Both the position numbers and the translations under genes were made by a program. Below the pieces are notes generated by a model. That model saw only the letters and a list, made by a program, of their open reading frames with translations. It did no database searches and had not been told where the DNA came from. Below are positions 1 to 12,639 of a stretch of DNA of 61,696 nucleotides, piece after piece. The DNA is from Bacillota bacterium. GTDB taxonomy: Bacteria; Bacillota; Negativicutes; Sporomusales; CTSoil-080. The stretch is taken from the NCBI GenBank assembly GCA_017889725.1, contig JAGGAE010000004.1, positions 1 through 61,696 of the forward strand, given 5' to 3'. Positions within the stretch are counted from its first letter, which is position 1, and the number at the start of each line of letters is the position of its first letter.

Positions 1-1337
1 TACGTCTGCGGGAACATATCCACTGGTTGTATCTCCCTTGTAATATACCCTAGATCATTAAGTAAAGCTAGGTCGCGAGCTAAGGAGGCGGGGTTACAGG
101 AGACGTAGATAATGCGTGCAGGCTGCATGGCGGCGAAGGTTTGGAGGACGGCGGGGGCGCAGCCGGCGCGGGGGGGATCGACGACAATAGCGTGGGGACG
201 GATGCCATCTGCGTAAAGCTTGGGCATGACTTCGACGGCGTCGCCAACAATAAATTCAACGTTTTCGATATTGTTCCGTGCGGCATTTCGGCGGGCATCT
301 AAGACGGCGGGTTCGACGACTTCAATGCCATATACTTTCGTCGCTTTGCGAGCGAGGAACAAAGTAATAGTGCCCGTCCCGCAATACGCGTCAATTACAG
401 TTTCGCTGCCCGTCAGGCCGGCATATTCAAGGGCTTTTTCATAAAGAACTGCCGCTTGGGCGGTATTAACTTGAAAAAAAGATTGGGCAGAAATATGGAA
501 GTTAAAGTCCCCCAATCTGTCGGTGATGGTGTCCCTCCCCCACAACGTACGAGTACGGTTTCCTAAAATGACGTTAGTGTTCCGGCTATTTATATTCTGC
601 ACGAGGCTGACCAGCCCCGGAATGTTATTCTTAAGCGCGTCAACCAGCTTATCCCGTTCTGGAAAATCCGGCACAGCGGTAACAAGGACAATCATGATTT
701 CCCCGCCGACAACTCCGACACGGCCAAGGACGTGGCGGAGCACGCCGCGTCCTGTACGCTCGTCATACGGACTAATTCCTAAGCCCGCCGCAATATCACG
801 GACTTTGTTCGCGATGAGGTTATTCGCCGAATGCTGAATACGGCAATCATCCACATTAATAATAGTATGGGTTCCCTGTGCGTAGCAGCCCACATCAAGC
901 TTCCCTTTTTCCCCGCCTACCGGAAACTGCATTTTATTACGGTAATACCAAGGGTCTTTCGCACCCATAGTAGGATGTATGATTACCCCTTCCAAACCGC
1001 CAATACGGCTGACGGCGTCGACGACGGTCTGCCGTTTGCTAGCTAGCTGGGCCGGATAATCCAAGTGTTGCAGCTGGCAGCCGCCGCATTCAGAAAATAT
1101 TTTGCAGACGGGCTCAACCCGATGAGGTGAGATCGTCTCTACTTTTACCAAACGCCCTTTGGCGTAATTTTTTTTGACTTCGGTAATCCGGGTTATGACT
1201 TCTTCCCCCGGCAGTCCGCCCGGTACAAATACAGTGAAGTTCTCACAGCGGCCTACGCCTTCCCCGCTGTGTCCCAATCCGGCGATTGATATTGTGTAAG
1301 TTTGTCCCTTAGTTACAGGTATCGTATCTCGTGCCAC
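1..1337 (-). CDS. rlmD: 23S rRNA (uracil-5-)-methyltransferase, TrmA/RlmD family, 3' end cut by window edge
   Basis: This is a SAM-dependent rRNA uracil-C5 methyltransferase of the TrmA/RumA family. The frame is open from a GTG at 1337, which follows AGGAGAAGG, to the left edge, so about 445 residues are visible and the last few tens are missing. Seen in order: an N-terminal TRAM-like segment, an iron-sulfur type Cys cluster (SECGGCQLQ), AQSFFQVNTAQA, the SAM-binding DAYCGTGT, VVDPPRAGC, and YVSCNPASLARDL with the catalytic Cys. Family knowledge says Firmicute members modify U747 and/or U1939 of 23S rRNA; which one applies here cannot be told. It lies just downstream of the Lon-like protease gene on the same strand. 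Confidence 0.9.
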   Translation of the reverse strand, partial: MARDTIPVTKGQTYTISIAGLGHSGEGVGRCENFTVFVPGGLPGEEVITRITEVKKNYAKGRLVKVETISPHRVEPVCKIFSECGGCQLQHLDYPAQLASKRQTVVDAVSRIGGLEGVIIHPTMGAKDPWYYRNKMQFPVGGEKGKLDVGCYAQGTHTIINVDDCRIQHSANNLIANKVRDIAAGLGISPYDERTGRGVLRHVLGRVGVVGGEIMIVLVTAVPDFPERDKLVDALKNNIPGLVSLVQNINSRNTNVILGNRTRTLWGRDTITDRLGDFNFHISAQSFFQVNTAQAAVLYEKALEYAGLTGSETVIDAYCGTGTITLFLARKATKVYGIEVVEPAVLDARRNAARNNIENVEFIVGDAVEVMPKLYADGIRPHAIVVDPPRAGCAPAVLQTFAAMQPARIIYVSCNPASLARDLALLNDLGYITREIQPVDMFPQT

Positions 1338-1386
1338 GTAAAAACCATCCTTCTCCTAGAAGCGCAAAAACGCTGTTCCATCTTTT

Positions 1387-3852
1387 CTATTCTGCTTTGG
1401 CTGCGCTGTTCTCCCCATCAGCCGATTTGGCAAGTTCAATAAGTTTGTCGGTATATTCTTTGAGTTTATTTTTCACCAGGTCATGGATACTGCCGCTCGG
1501 ATAAATTCCTTCGGGCGATGCCTCACCAGCGGGAACGCCGGTCAAAATCTCAATGCCCTCGTCAATATTTCTTACCGGATAGATATGGAATTTTCCTTCC
1601 CGCACGGCATCAACAACTTTGTCGCAAAGAGTAAGGTTGTTGATATTCTGATATGGAATAACAACACCCTGTTTACCATTCAGTCCTTTCAGCTTGCAAA
1701 CTTCGAAGAAGCCCTCGATCTTTTCGGTGACTCCGCCGATGGGCTGAATTTCCCCTTTTTGGTTGACGGAGCCAGTAACGGCCAGCTCCTGACGAATAGG
1801 AACTTCCGATAGGCTGGATAATATGGCGTACAACTCGGTGCTGGAGGCACTGTCCCCGTCAACCCCATCATAAAGCTGTTCAAAGGTCAGACTGGCAGTC
1901 AGCGTGAGCGGCTGGCGTTGCGCATATTTTTGTCCGAGATACCCGCTTAGAATGAGAACGCCTTTGCTGTGGCTGGTACCGCTCATTTTGGTTTCGCGCT
2001 CGATGTTGACTACGCCGCTTTTCCCCATATAGGTGTTGGCGGTAATCCTGGACGGCTTGCCGAACATGTACTCGCCTACTGACAACACTGCCAGACCGTT
2101 GACCTGCCCGACTGTTTCCCCGTCCGTATCAATTAGCAGTTTGCCCTCGGCAAACATTTCCTGCAGCCGTTCTTCGTATTTGTTATAGCGGCGCTGCTTT
2201 TCATGTGTGGCGACTTTGATATGATCCTCGTTGACCATTGGACTGTCGTCCGCTCCAGCCCAGGCATCCGCCTCGCATAAGAGTTCAACTACTTCGTTGA
2301 ACTTGGTGGTCAGCTTATTCTGACTGCCAGACACACGGGTGGCATATTCAACCACTTTTTTGACAGCTTTTTTATCAAAGTGCCGCAAGTTTTCCCTGCG
2401 GACAATGGAGGCGACAAAGCTGGTAAGTTTCCCGATGTTTTCGGCATTGTTATCCATCTCGGTATCAAAATCAGCGAATACTTTGAATAGCTTGCGAAAA
2501 TCTTCGTCATAGTTAAACAGCAGCTGATAGAGCTGCGGGTTGCCTATCAAAATGACTTTGACTTTAATAGGAATATATTGCGGTTTAACAGAAGCCATCG
2601 CCAGCATTCCATATTGTTCACCGAGATTTTCAATGTACAGTTTGCCTGTTTTCAGCACCCGTTTTAAAGCTTCCCATGCCCCGATATTGACCAAAAGGTC
2701 GCGAACCTGGAGAATAAGATAACCACCGTTGGCGCGATGAATCGCCCCCGCTTTAACCATGGTAAAGCTGGTGCTGACAACACCCATGCGATTTTCATAT
2801 TCCAGTCGTCCGATTAAGTTGTAATAGGTAGGATTAGGCTCTACCACTACCGGGCTGCCGTCCATATCCCGGTTATTAATTAACAGGTTGATTTCATATT
2901 TATCTTTGCCCGAATCCTGCATGCTCCGACGGAACATGAGAAAGGGATTGGCATCTTCTTCCATCGCCGCGGGTTTAAAGTCGCCGATATTTTTAACAAT
3001 ATCCCCTTTCACGGCTTCGAGGAAGCTGGCTACCTTAGAATACGGCTGATATTTCTCCAGCAGTTCGTCAATAAAGTGACCAACAGCAAACATCCCGACT
3101 TTAGCATCAAGGTTTTTCAGTTCCTCCCTGGCTTCGCGTTCCAGGTGCTGTACCTGATGAATGGCGTTTAGCGCCCGTTCCTGGACGGCCAGCAGTTGCT
3201 TTTCATACTTATCCTTCATCTCCCGGTCGAGGTTCTGAAATTCTTCCTGAGACATAGGCTTGCCCTCCTGAATGGGCATACCAACAAAGCCGGTATTGGT
3301 CCACTGGGGCAGTATCCCTAATTCTTCCGCCTGTTGGTTAAAAAGATCCATGACCTGACTGCGGTTTTCCTGGAATTTCTTCATTACGGTATTCTTAGCC
3401 TGATCGTAATCATCGCCGGTAAACACCTTGGGAATTTCACTCGTCAGGTCTTCTACCAAGTTTTTCATATCCTGTCTTAGCTCACAGCCTAAACCGGCCG
3501 GCAAGGACAACGCGATAGGCTGGCTAGGGTTTTCGAAATTATTAACATAACACCAATCGTCCGGCGTATCCTCGTTAGCGGCCACTTGCGTTACAGCCGC
3601 TTTGGCATACGTCATTTTGCCTGTACCTACAAGGCCGGACAGATAAATGTTATAGCCAAAGCTTTTGGTTCCAAGCCCGAATTTCATGGCTTTAACCGCC
3701 CGTTCCTGGCCTACCATCGCTTCAAGCGGGGCAACCGATTCCGTGGACTCATAGGGAAAAAGCTGATCATCGCAGGTAAACCGAAGTTTATCGGCTGATA
3801 ATTCCTGGCACTTATGCACTTTTTCATCCCCTTTTGTCATTTGTCCAAACAT
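1387..3852 (-). CDS. Lon-like ATP-dependent protease (LonB/LonC-type, COG1067)
   Basis: A Lon-family protease of about 821 residues that combines an N-terminal AAA-like region with a C-terminal Lon peptidase domain. A P-loop GLVGTGK sits at residues 73-79. The Ser-Lys dyad region is visible near the C-terminus as DGDSASS and GGVTEKIEG. The long middle segment (about residues 100-290) is rich in charged, helix-forming sequence. There is no LonA N-terminal domain, so it is not the main heat-shock Lon. The start is uncertain: the ATG at 3852 lacks a good ribosome site, and an ATG at 3840 or a GTG a few codons later (preceded by GGGG) are alternatives. Substrates cannot be inferred from the sequence. 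Confidence 0.88.
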   Translation of the reverse strand: MFGQMTKGDEKVHKCQELSADKLRFTCDDQLFPYESTESVAPLEAMVGQERAVKAMKFGLGTKSFGYNIYLSGLVGTGKMTYAKAAVTQVAANEDTPDDWCYVNNFENPSQPIALSLPAGLGCELRQDMKNLVEDLTSEIPKVFTGDDYDQAKNTVMKKFQENRSQVMDLFNQQAEELGILPQWTNTGFVGMPIQEGKPMSQEEFQNLDREMKDKYEKQLLAVQERALNAIHQVQHLEREAREELKNLDAKVGMFAVGHFIDELLEKYQPYSKVASFLEAVKGDIVKNIGDFKPAAMEEDANPFLMFRRSMQDSGKDKYEINLLINNRDMDGSPVVVEPNPTYYNLIGRLEYENRMGVVSTSFTMVKAGAIHRANGGYLILQVRDLLVNIGAWEALKRVLKTGKLYIENLGEQYGMLAMASVKPQYIPIKVKVILIGNPQLYQLLFNYDEDFRKLFKVFADFDTEMDNNAENIGKLTSFVASIVRRENLRHFDKKAVKKVVEYATRVSGSQNKLTTKFNEVVELLCEADAWAGADDSPMVNEDHIKVATHEKQRRYNKYEERLQEMFAEGKLLIDTDGETVGQVNGLAVLSVGEYMFGKPSRITANTYMGKSGVVNIERETKMSGTSHSKGVLILSGYLGQKYAQRQPLTLTASLTFEQLYDGVDGDSASSTELYAILSSLSEVPIRQELAVTGSVNQKGEIQPIGGVTEKIEGFFEVCKLKGLNGKQGVVIPYQNINNLTLCDKVVDAVREGKFHIYPVRNIDEGIEILTGVPAGEASPEGIYPSGSIHDLVKNKLKEYTDKLIELAKSADGENSAAKAE

Positions 3853-3903
3853 CTTGGTAGCCTGATTGGATAATTATTCTAGATTATATGCAAAAAGCCC
3901 TTT

Positions 3904-4158
3904 TTACTCCCTCTGTTGTGTCCAAACAATCTCTTGGCTGTAGCAGGACAAGCACAGGTCAAAATACTCCTCTGGACTAACGCGGGCGGCGATCAGCGTT
4001 TTCTTGTCAGCTCCCACACTACTGATACTTTCGATTTGTCCATCCTCCCGAAAATGTCCCAGCATTGCTGAAACGCAGCCATTGGCCGTAGGGGCCACCG
4101 GCGGAACTTTGCTGGAACCAAACAAACGGGTATTTGCGCATTCTTTACAGTAGGGCAT
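3904..4158 (-). CDS. small Cys4 putative zinc-ribbon protein, unknown function
   Basis: A protein of 84 residues that I do not recognise as a named family. It begins MPYCKECANTR and has a second pair LCLSC near the C-terminus, so the four cysteines could bind one metal ion. The start at 4158 is chosen because AAGGAGGTAGCT lies immediately in front; a longer frame to 4191 has no such site. It follows the CPBP protease gene by 17 bases and is probably co-transcribed with it. Confidence 0.65.
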   Translation of the reverse strand: MPYCKECANTRLFGSSKVPPVAPTANGCVSAMLGHFREDGQIESISSVGADKKTLIAARVSPEEYFDLCLSCYSQEIVWTQQRE

Positions 4159-4175
4159 AGCTACCTCCTTGGGTT

Positions 4176-4853
4176 TTAAAGTAATGTCCAACCGAAAAAA
4201 ACAAGCAATATCTTCGTGGTATTAATCACCGAATGAGCAACAATGGCGCTGACCAGCGATCCCGACCAATAGTATAGGAACGCCAACCCCGTGCCAACCA
4301 CCAGCATTTCCGCCAGCCAATAGGCGTTAAAATGAAACAAGGCAAACAGGGCCGCGCTGCCTAACGCTCCAGCAAATACCCCGTAGCGTTTCGCTAGAAC
4401 CGGAAAGGTAAACAGTCGGTACAGCATTTCTTCCGCAACCGGAGCCGCCACCCCCGCCAAAAATAGCGGTACCGCCAATTCCTCAAGCGCTTGGGCGTGC
4501 TCCACCTGTATAAGCAGTGGATGCTGTGTTGGCGTAAGGGCAAAAGATGTTGTATAAAGCCGCTCCGTATATACGCTGAAGGTGAGAAGTCCCACCCCGG
4601 CGATTAGGCCAAAGGAGAGGTTCTTCAGAAGCTTTCGGCCCGGCCCGAGCGTTATGCCCCAGCCGCTGCTCTGTCTGACGGTCAGCCAAACCAGCACCAC
4701 CACGACCAGACGGTCGGTGAGTTCAATAGCATTCTGGCTGACAGTAAACAGTACCGGATACAAAAACCGCACCAGGATAATGCCCACTACCAGCCGCAGG
4801 CAGTGTACCGCCAATACCTCCCTCATTCCCCAGGAAACGGTGCTAAAGCGCAT
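4176..4853 (-). CDS. CPBP family intramembrane metalloprotease
   Basis: A polytopic membrane protein of 225 residues in the CPBP (Abi/CAAX protease and bacteriocin-processing) family. The glutamate motif is AEEMLYRLF, followed by a first His in ALFHFNAYW and a second His in SAIVAHSVINTT, which is the family's metal-binding order. About seven hydrophobic stretches are visible. The start at 4853 is preferred because GGGGTGGCA precedes it; a longer frame reaches 4913. Family members process prenylated proteins or bacteriocins or act in membrane protein quality control; nothing nearby selects among these. It is separated from gatB by a terminator and so is its own transcription unit. Confidence 0.85.
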   Translation of the reverse strand: MRFSTVSWGMREVLAVHCLRLVVGIILVRFLYPVLFTVSQNAIELTDRLVVVVLVWLTVRQSSGWGITLGPGRKLLKNLSFGLIAGVGLLTFSVYTERLYTTSFALTPTQHPLLIQVEHAQALEELAVPLFLAGVAAPVAEEMLYRLFTFPVLAKRYGVFAGALGSAALFALFHFNAYWLAEMLVVGTGLAFLYYWSGSLVSAIVAHSVINTTKILLVFFGWTLL

Positions 4854-4914
4854 TGCCACCCCTTCTTTTTTATTACTTACTCTGTCATTATGTGCGCGTC
4901 CAGTTGCTTTCATA

Positions 4915-4948
4915 CAAAAAAGCAGGGGTGCATAAAGCGCTCCCCTGC
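4915..4948 (-). terminator. intrinsic terminator after gatB
   Basis: Read on the minus strand, GCAGGGG and CCCCTGC form a 7-bp stem around a 13-base loop and are followed directly by TTTTTT. It lies just after the gatB stop and so ends the pcrA-ligA-gatCAB unit. Confidence 0.8.
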
Positions 4949-4982
4949 AGGTAATTAAAGGATTTTTTTCACTAGCCTTTTG

Positions 4983-6416
4983 CTACATATGTTCCTTGAG
5001 CAGTTTATTCACTACCTCGGGGTTGGCGCGTCCCTTGGTTTCTTTCATAACTTGTCCCACCAAGAAACCAATAGCCCGTTCTTTACCAGCCTTAAAGTCG
5101 GCAACCGACTGCGGGTTGGCGGCTAGAATTCGTTCTACAATGGCAACAATTTCGCCCTCGTTGGAAATCTGGACCAGACCTTCTTCTTTGACAACAGTGT
5201 CCGCATCTTTGCCGCTGGACCACATATTTTCCAGGACCGTCTTTGCGATTTTATTCGTAATGGTTCCTTTATCAAGCAGAGATATAAGTCCGGCCAGCTT
5301 TTCCGGCGTAACCGGGCAGGTTTCGATAAGCTGACCGGAATTGTTCAAAAGGCGCGATACCTCGCCCATCAGCCAGTTGGCAGCAGCTTTGGCTTCAGCC
5401 CCGCTGGCTACAGCGACATCGTAGTATTCGGCCATGGCCCGGCTGGCAGTGATGCTTCCGGCGTCGTAGTCGGACAGACCATAATCCTTCATAAGTCGGG
5501 CCTTACGAGCGTCCGGCAATTCGGGCAGGTTCTTCCTGACCTCTTCCACCCAGTCCGGATCGACTACGATGGGTACAAGGTCTGGTTCAGGGAAATACCT
5601 ATAGTCTTCGGCCTGTTCTTTATTACGCATAGACAGCGTAACGCCCCTGCCGTCATCCCATGAACGGGTTTCCTGAATGACTCTTCCGCCTTCTTCAAGG
5701 ATTTCCGTCTGGCGGTATACTTCGTATTCCAGTCCCTTCTGCACGGCTTTAAAGGAGTTGAGGTTTTTGATTTCAGACTTAGTGCCGAATTTGGTTTGTC
5801 CCTCCGGGCGAAGGGATATATTGGCATCGCAGCGCAGGCTGCCTTCTTCCATTTTACAGTCGGATACGTCGACATATTGCAGAATGGCTTTTATTTTTTC
5901 CAAATAGGCTTTAGCTTCTTCCGGCGAACGAAGGTCGGGCTCGGACACGATCTCCAGAAGCGGCACTCCGGTACGGTTGTAGTCGACCAGGGCATAGTCA
6001 GACTTATTAATGGTACCTGCGTGCACGAGTTTGCCCGCGTCTTCTTCCATATGTACACGGGTAATACCGATACGTCGCGTCTTTCCATTGACTTCTATAT
6101 CGAGATAGCCGTTGACAGCGATAGGCAGGTCATACTGCGAAGTTTGAAAGTTCTTGGGCAAATCCGGATAATAGTAATTTTTGCGGTCAAACTTGCTAAA
6201 CGGCAGTATTTCACAATTGAGCGCCAGTCCGGTACGGACGGCGAATTCCAGAACTTTGGCGTTAAAAACCGGAAGTACGCCCGGCAATCCTAAACAGACA
6301 GGGCAGACATTGGTGTTTTGTTCCGCGCCAAACTTGGTCGAACAGCCGCAAAATATTTTGGACTGCGTTTTTAGTTCGGTATGGACTTCCAGACCGATGA
6401 CAACTTCGTAGGCCAT
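4983..6416 (-). CDS. gatB: Asp/Glu-tRNA(Asn/Gln) amidotransferase subunit B
   Basis: GatB of the GatCAB complex, which converts Glu-tRNA(Gln) and/or Asp-tRNA(Asn) to the amide form using ammonia passed from GatA. At 477 residues it has full family length. It begins [15 protein letters not shown] and holds FCGCSTKFG with CPVCLGLPG (the zinc-binding part of the cradle domain), [25 protein letters not shown], and a C-terminal YqeY-like helical tail. Its ribosome site GGGGGGAGC is embedded in the end of gatA, three bases upstream of the start, which indicates translational coupling. Confidence 0.98.
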   Translation of the reverse strand: MAYEVVIGLEVHTELKTQSKIFCGCSTKFGAEQNTNVCPVCLGLPGVLPVFNAKVLEFAVRTGLALNCEILPFSKFDRKNYYYPDLPKNFQTSQYDLPIAVNGYLDIEVNGKTRRIGITRVHMEEDAGKLVHAGTINKSDYALVDYNRTGVPLLEIVSEPDLRSPEEAKAYLEKIKAILQYVDVSDCKMEEGSLRCDANISLRPEGQTKFGTKSEIKNLNSFKAVQKGLEYEVYRQTEILEEGGRVIQETRSWDDGRGVTLSMRNKEQAEDYRYFPEPDLVPIVVDPDWVEEVRKNLPELPDARKARLMKDYGLSDYDAGSITASRAMAEYYDVAVASGAEAKAAANWLMGEVSRLLNNSGQLIETCPVTPEKLAGLISLLDKGTITNKIAKTVLENMWSSGKDADTVVKEEGLVQISNEGEIVAIVERILAANPQSVADFKAGKERAIGFLVGQVMKETKGRANPEVVNKLLKEHM

Positions 6417-6419
6417 AGC

Positions 6420-7883
6420 TTATGCTCCCCCCAGCGGCGCAAGGCGCTTATAATAATCGTTATTTTGTTCAAAGGTATAGGCCGCTTTGAGCACATCGCT
6501 TTCTCCCAGCGGTTTGCCGATAATCTGCAGGCCGATCGGCATATGTCCCTTAAAGCCGCACGGCAGGGAAATAGCCGGTACACCGGCAAGGTTGACAGGC
6601 ACGGTGCACACGTCCTGCAGGTACATGGCCAGTGGATCATTGATTTTTTCACCAATTTTGAAGGCAGTAGTAGGCGCAATAGGTGCTACCAGCACATCAA
6701 CATCTTCAAAGGCTTTATCAAAGTCACGCTTGATGAGCGTCCGCACTTTCAAAGCTTTTAGGTAATAAGCGTCGTAATAACCGGAACTTAAGGCATAGTT
6801 GCCCAACATGATACGGCGTCGCACTTCAGCACCAAAGCCTTGAGTACGGGTTTGGGTGGCCATAGAGATAAGATCCTCACCTTTTTCCCGCTGGCCAAAA
6901 CCAACACCGACATAGCGCGCCAGATTGGAGCTGGCTTCAGCGGTAGCCACCATGTAGTAGGTAGCCAGTGCATACTCGGTATGAGGCATGGACACTTCCT
7001 TGTACTCAGCACCCAAGGCCTTTAATTGTTCAATAGCCGCATAGACGGCCTTTTCCACGTCCGGGTCCATCCCGGCAACAAAGTATTCTTTAGGCAAGCC
7101 GATTTTCATGCCCCGGATATCCGGCACCAGCGCTTGGGTATAGTCCGGCACCGGCGCGTTAATGGAGGTAGAATCGCGGTGATCGTAGCCGGCGATGGCG
7201 TTCATCACCAGGGCGCAGTCAGTAACGTCGCGGGTGATGGGTCCGATTTGGTCAAGCGACGACGCATACGCCACAAGACCGTAACGGGATACACGGCCAT
7301 AGGTTGGTTTAAGACCGACAACACCGCAATATGCAGCGGGAAGACGGATAGAACCGCCGGTATCAGACCCCAGCGCCCACACGGCTTGTCCTGCAGCAAC
7401 GGCCGCAGCTGAACCGCCGCTTGAGCCGCCGGGAACGGTATCGGTGTCCCACGGATTACGTGATACCTTAAACGACGAATTTTCCGTAGAGGAGCCCATG
7501 GCGAATTCATCCATGTTGGCCTTACCAACAAGGACGGTCTGCTGGGCATTCAGCTTTTCCGTGACCGTAGCATTGTAGGGCGGAACAAAATTAGCCAGAA
7601 TTTGCGAGCCGCAGGTTGTCTTGGTTCCTTCGACACAGATATTGTCCTTTAATGCTCCGGGAATGCCTGCTAAGGCGGGCAGTTCTTCATTGGCCTTGAG
7701 TTTTTCATCTACACGGCGGGCTTGGGCCAGCGCGTTTTCTTTGGTCAGGCTGATAAAGGCCTGCACTTTATCTTCTACCGCGTCGATGCGGGTATATATC
7801 GCTTCAGCCACTTCCACTGCCGAAACTTCTTTGGTTGTTAGCTTATCTTTAAGCTCATGGGCTGTCAGTTTATAAAGCTCCAC
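6420..7883 (-). CDS. gatA: Asp/Glu-tRNA(Asn/Gln) amidotransferase subunit A
   Basis: GatA, the amidase subunit that releases ammonia from glutamine for tRNA-dependent amidation. The 487 residues carry the amidase signature with the Ser-cisSer-Lys triad at K79 (GALKDNICV), S154 (GGSSGGSAA) and S178 (GSDTGGSIR), identical in numbering to well-studied Gram-positive GatA. Translation starts at GTG 7883 with GGAGG seven bases upstream. It lies between gatC and gatB in the usual order. Confidence 0.98.
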   Translation of the reverse strand: MELYKLTAHELKDKLTTKEVSAVEVAEAIYTRIDAVEDKVQAFISLTKENALAQARRVDEKLKANEELPALAGIPGALKDNICVEGTKTTCGSQILANFVPPYNATVTEKLNAQQTVLVGKANMDEFAMGSSTENSSFKVSRNPWDTDTVPGGSSGGSAAAVAAGQAVWALGSDTGGSIRLPAAYCGVVGLKPTYGRVSRYGLVAYASSLDQIGPITRDVTDCALVMNAIAGYDHRDSTSINAPVPDYTQALVPDIRGMKIGLPKEYFVAGMDPDVEKAVYAAIEQLKALGAEYKEVSMPHTEYALATYYMVATAEASSNLARYVGVGFGQREKGEDLISMATQTRTQGFGAEVRRRIMLGNYALSSGYYDAYYLKALKVRTLIKRDFDKAFEDVDVLVAPIAPTTAFKIGEKINDPLAMYLQDVCTVPVNLAGVPAISLPCGFKGHMPIGLQIIGKPLGESDVLKAAYTFEQNNDYYKRLAPLGGA

Positions 7884-7895
7884 GCCGGTTCCTCC

Positions 7896-8186
7896 CTATC
7901 CTTCCAGTATCTTCGGCACCTTAAAATAGCCGTCTTCCTGCTCAGGCGCGTTCTTGAGCGCCAATTCCCTCGCCAGGGAAGGCTTGGCTTCATCAGCGCG
8001 CATGACATTTTTCAAGTTCAGTATGTGGTCGGTCGGTTCCACACCTTCCGTATCCACTTTGTTTAACATATCGACATACTCTAAAATAGCGTTTAATTGG
8101 CCGGTGAACTTGTCCATTTCGGCTTCATCCATAGCCAGTCGGGATAAAAACGCCACCGTTTCAACGTCTTTCCTAGTAATTTTCAT
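7896..8186 (-). CDS. gatC: Asp/Glu-tRNA(Asn/Gln) amidotransferase subunit C
   Basis: GatC, the 96-residue helper that wraps around the GatA-GatB interface. It begins MKITRKDVETVAFLSRLAMDE and contains the conserved ILEYVDMLNKVDTEGVEPTDH segment and a C-terminal YFKVPKILEG, all typical of the family. GGTGGTGAAAGA precedes the ATG. The 12-base gap to gatA and 47-base gap from ligA support one operon. Confidence 0.97.
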   Translation of the reverse strand: MKITRKDVETVAFLSRLAMDEAEMDKFTGQLNAILEYVDMLNKVDTEGVEPTDHILNLKNVMRADEAKPSLARELALKNAPEQEDGYFKVPKILEG

Positions 8187-8233
8187 TCTTTCACCACCCT
8201 AACTGCATGTGAATTAATTCCATATAGCCTATA

Positions 8234-10303
<2,070 letters not shown>

Positions 10304-12523
10304 TTACACCCGTGTCAGCGGTGCAAACTGAACCATTAACTGACGGATGCCCATTCCCGGAAAAGCAACTTTTATTTCCTGCTGGTCGCCGGTACCCCTC
10401 ACCTCGACAACAGTACCCAGCCCCCATTTGGCGTGCTGGGCCTTATCCCCGGCTTTCCATTCACCGCCAGCCCTCGGCACAGCGGCTCTTGGCGCACTGC
10501 CTCCGGCCTGAGGCATGGGCCGCCGGGAAGGGGTGCTGACTGGCCTTGTGGCCGAGCCGTACATGCTATTCGACGATTTGGCCTGAAAGGTTTGCCGAAC
10601 ATGCCGCTCAACCAGATTTTCCGGGATTTCACTGATAAAGCGGGATGGCGGATACATGACAGTATTGCCGTATATGGTACGCATACGGGCATTAGTGATA
10701 TAAAGCTTGGTGCGGGCGCGGGTAATGCCGACGTAGCAGAGACGCCGCTCTTCTTCAATCTCGCTCTCGTTCATCAGCGTACGGGAATGCGGGAAAATTC
10801 CTTCTTCCAGCCCGGCTAAAAAGACGATGGGAAACTCCAGTCCTTTGGCGGAGTGCAGCGTCATTAAGGTTACTCTATCTTCCGATAAATCAGCAGTATC
10901 GACATCCGACACCAGGGCTACCTGACTGAGAAAGTTTTCCAGAGTGGGTTCCATGTCTTCAGTAGCAAAATTTTTCGCTACACTTAGAAGTTCCCTCAAG
11001 TTCTCGATCCGTGTCTCGGACTGAGGCGTCTGCTCGTTTTCCAACTCAGTAAGATAGCCGGTATCTTGCAGTACCGCGCGGATAAGCTCTTCCACTGGCG
11101 TCTGCTCGGCTTTGGTAATAAGCTTTATCAACAGTTCGCCGAGCCCCTCCAGTTGATTTTTGGCCCGGGAGGTAAGTCCGGGGACAGCGTCAGGGTTGGA
11201 CACCGCGTCAAATAGCGTGGCACCCGTCGAATTGGCATACTCGGTCATGCGTGCAATACTGGTATCGCCGATGCCGCGGCGCGGAACATTGATAATCCGA
11301 AGCAAACTAATAGCATCAGAAGGGTTAAAGATTACCCGTATATAGGCCAAAATATCTTTTACCTCTTTGCGGTCATAGAACTTAAGCCCGCCTACCATGG
11401 TGTACGGAATTCCGGCGCGCATAAAGGCTTCTTCTACAACCCGGGACTGCGCGTTGGTACGATACAGTACCGCCATGTCACTATATGGAGTGCGATACAC
11501 AGTATTATGCTTAATGAGCATTTCTGTAATAAAGTTGGACTCGTCGCGTTCATCGGTTGCCAGGTAATGGGTAACTTGTTCTCCGGCAGTGTTGTCCGTC
11601 CACAGCGATTTCGGTTTACGGTCTGAGTTATTCTCAATCAGCGTATTCGCCGCATCCAGAATGTTCTGGGTGGAACGATAGTTTTGCTCCAGTTTGACAA
11701 CCTTGGCATCAGGGTAATCGCCTTCAAAATCCAGGATGTTTCTGATGTCCGCACCCCGCCAGGCATAAATACTTTGGTCGATATCGCCCACAACAAAAAT
11801 GTTGCGATATTTCGCCGCCAGCATGCTGGCTAATAGGTATTGGGCCCGGTTGGTATCCTGGTATTCGTCAATAAGGATATAGCGGAATTTTTCCTGATAC
11901 TTCGCGAGCACCTCGACGTTATCTTCCAGAAGGCGAACGGTCAACATAAGGAGATCGTCAAAATCCAGAGCATTGTGTAACCGGAGGCGCATTTGGTACA
12001 TCTTGTACACTTCGGCTACCTTTTTCTGATAAAAATTATCGGCTTCCCGGTCAAACGCATGAAAATCAGTCAGCGTATTTTTGGCGTTGGATATAGTCGC
12101 TTGTACTCCATTCGGTGGGAAATGTTTATCGTCTAGGTTGAGCTCTTTGAGACATTGCTTGATCAGCGTCTGGCTGTCCCCGGTGTCATAGATGACAAAA
12201 TTACGGTCGTAGCCGGGCAAATTATCAATTTCCAGCCGCAAAAACTTCGCACAAAAGGCATGAAAGGTGCTGAGCCATATATTCTTAGCCGTGTCGCCGA
12301 CAATGGCTTGCACCCGTTCTTTCATTTCTGCCGCCGCTTTATTGGTAAAGGTAATGGCCAGTATGTTATACGGCCGCACTCCCTGGTCAAGCAGATACGC
12401 AATCCGGCTGGTCAGTACGCTGGTTTTACCTGAACCTGCACCGGCAATAACCAAGAGTGGACCGTCAACATGAGTGGCAGCCTCGACTTGCCCCGGGTTT
12501 AATCTGTTAAGTATATTGCTCAT
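10304..12523 (-). CDS. pcrA: ATP-dependent DNA helicase PcrA/UvrD
   Basis: A superfamily 1A 3'-5' helicase used in nucleotide excision repair, rolling-circle replication and removal of RecA filaments. The 739 residues show Walker A AGAGSGKTS (residues 27-35), Walker B IDEYQDTNRAQY, QNYRSTQNIL, TLHSAKGLEFPIVFLAGLE and CYVGITRAR. The Tudor-like C-terminal domain (GDKAQHAKWGLGTVVEV) that contacts RNA polymerase is present. GGAGGAAGCC precedes the ATG. It is transcribed divergently from the radical SAM gene at 12680, and the 156-base gap holds two LexA-like boxes; whether these also act on pcrA is not shown. Confidence 0.98.
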   Translation of the reverse strand: MSNILNRLNPGQVEAATHVDGPLLVIAGAGSGKTSVLTSRIAYLLDQGVRPYNILAITFTNKAAAEMKERVQAIVGDTAKNIWLSTFHAFCAKFLRLEIDNLPGYDRNFVIYDTGDSQTLIKQCLKELNLDDKHFPPNGVQATISNAKNTLTDFHAFDREADNFYQKKVAEVYKMYQMRLRLHNALDFDDLLMLTVRLLEDNVEVLAKYQEKFRYILIDEYQDTNRAQYLLASMLAAKYRNIFVVGDIDQSIYAWRGADIRNILDFEGDYPDAKVVKLEQNYRSTQNILDAANTLIENNSDRKPKSLWTDNTAGEQVTHYLATDERDESNFITEMLIKHNTVYRTPYSDMAVLYRTNAQSRVVEEAFMRAGIPYTMVGGLKFYDRKEVKDILAYIRVIFNPSDAISLLRIINVPRRGIGDTSIARMTEYANSTGATLFDAVSNPDAVPGLTSRAKNQLEGLGELLIKLITKAEQTPVEELIRAVLQDTGYLTELENEQTPQSETRIENLRELLSVAKNFATEDMEPTLENFLSQVALVSDVDTADLSEDRVTLMTLHSAKGLEFPIVFLAGLEEGIFPHSRTLMNESEIEEERRLCYVGITRARTKLYITNARMRTIYGNTVMYPPSRFISEIPENLVERHVRQTFQAKSSNSMYGSATRPVSTPSRRPMPQAGGSAPRAAVPRAGGEWKAGDKAQHAKWGLGTVVEVRGTGDQQEIKVAFPGMGIRQLMVQFAPLTRV

Positions 12524-12612
12524 GGCTTCCTCCGAAAATGATCTTTAAAGATGTATATTTTCTCCGTAAAGTAAGGTTTTCCTGTCTAATTGCGCAAGAA
12601 AAAAAATCTTCA

Positions 12613-12639
12613 GAACATATGTTTTACAAACACTTGTTC
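12613..12639 (+). promoter_or_regulatory. two LexA-like (SOS) operator boxes
   Basis: Two elements match the Gram-positive LexA consensus GAAC-N4-GTTC with one mismatch each: GAACATATGTTT at 12613-12624 and AAACACTTGTTC at 12628-12639. They are offset by 15 bp. They cover the -35 and spacer of the promoter at 12623-12652, a position suited to repression. LexA itself is not in the window. Confidence 0.7.
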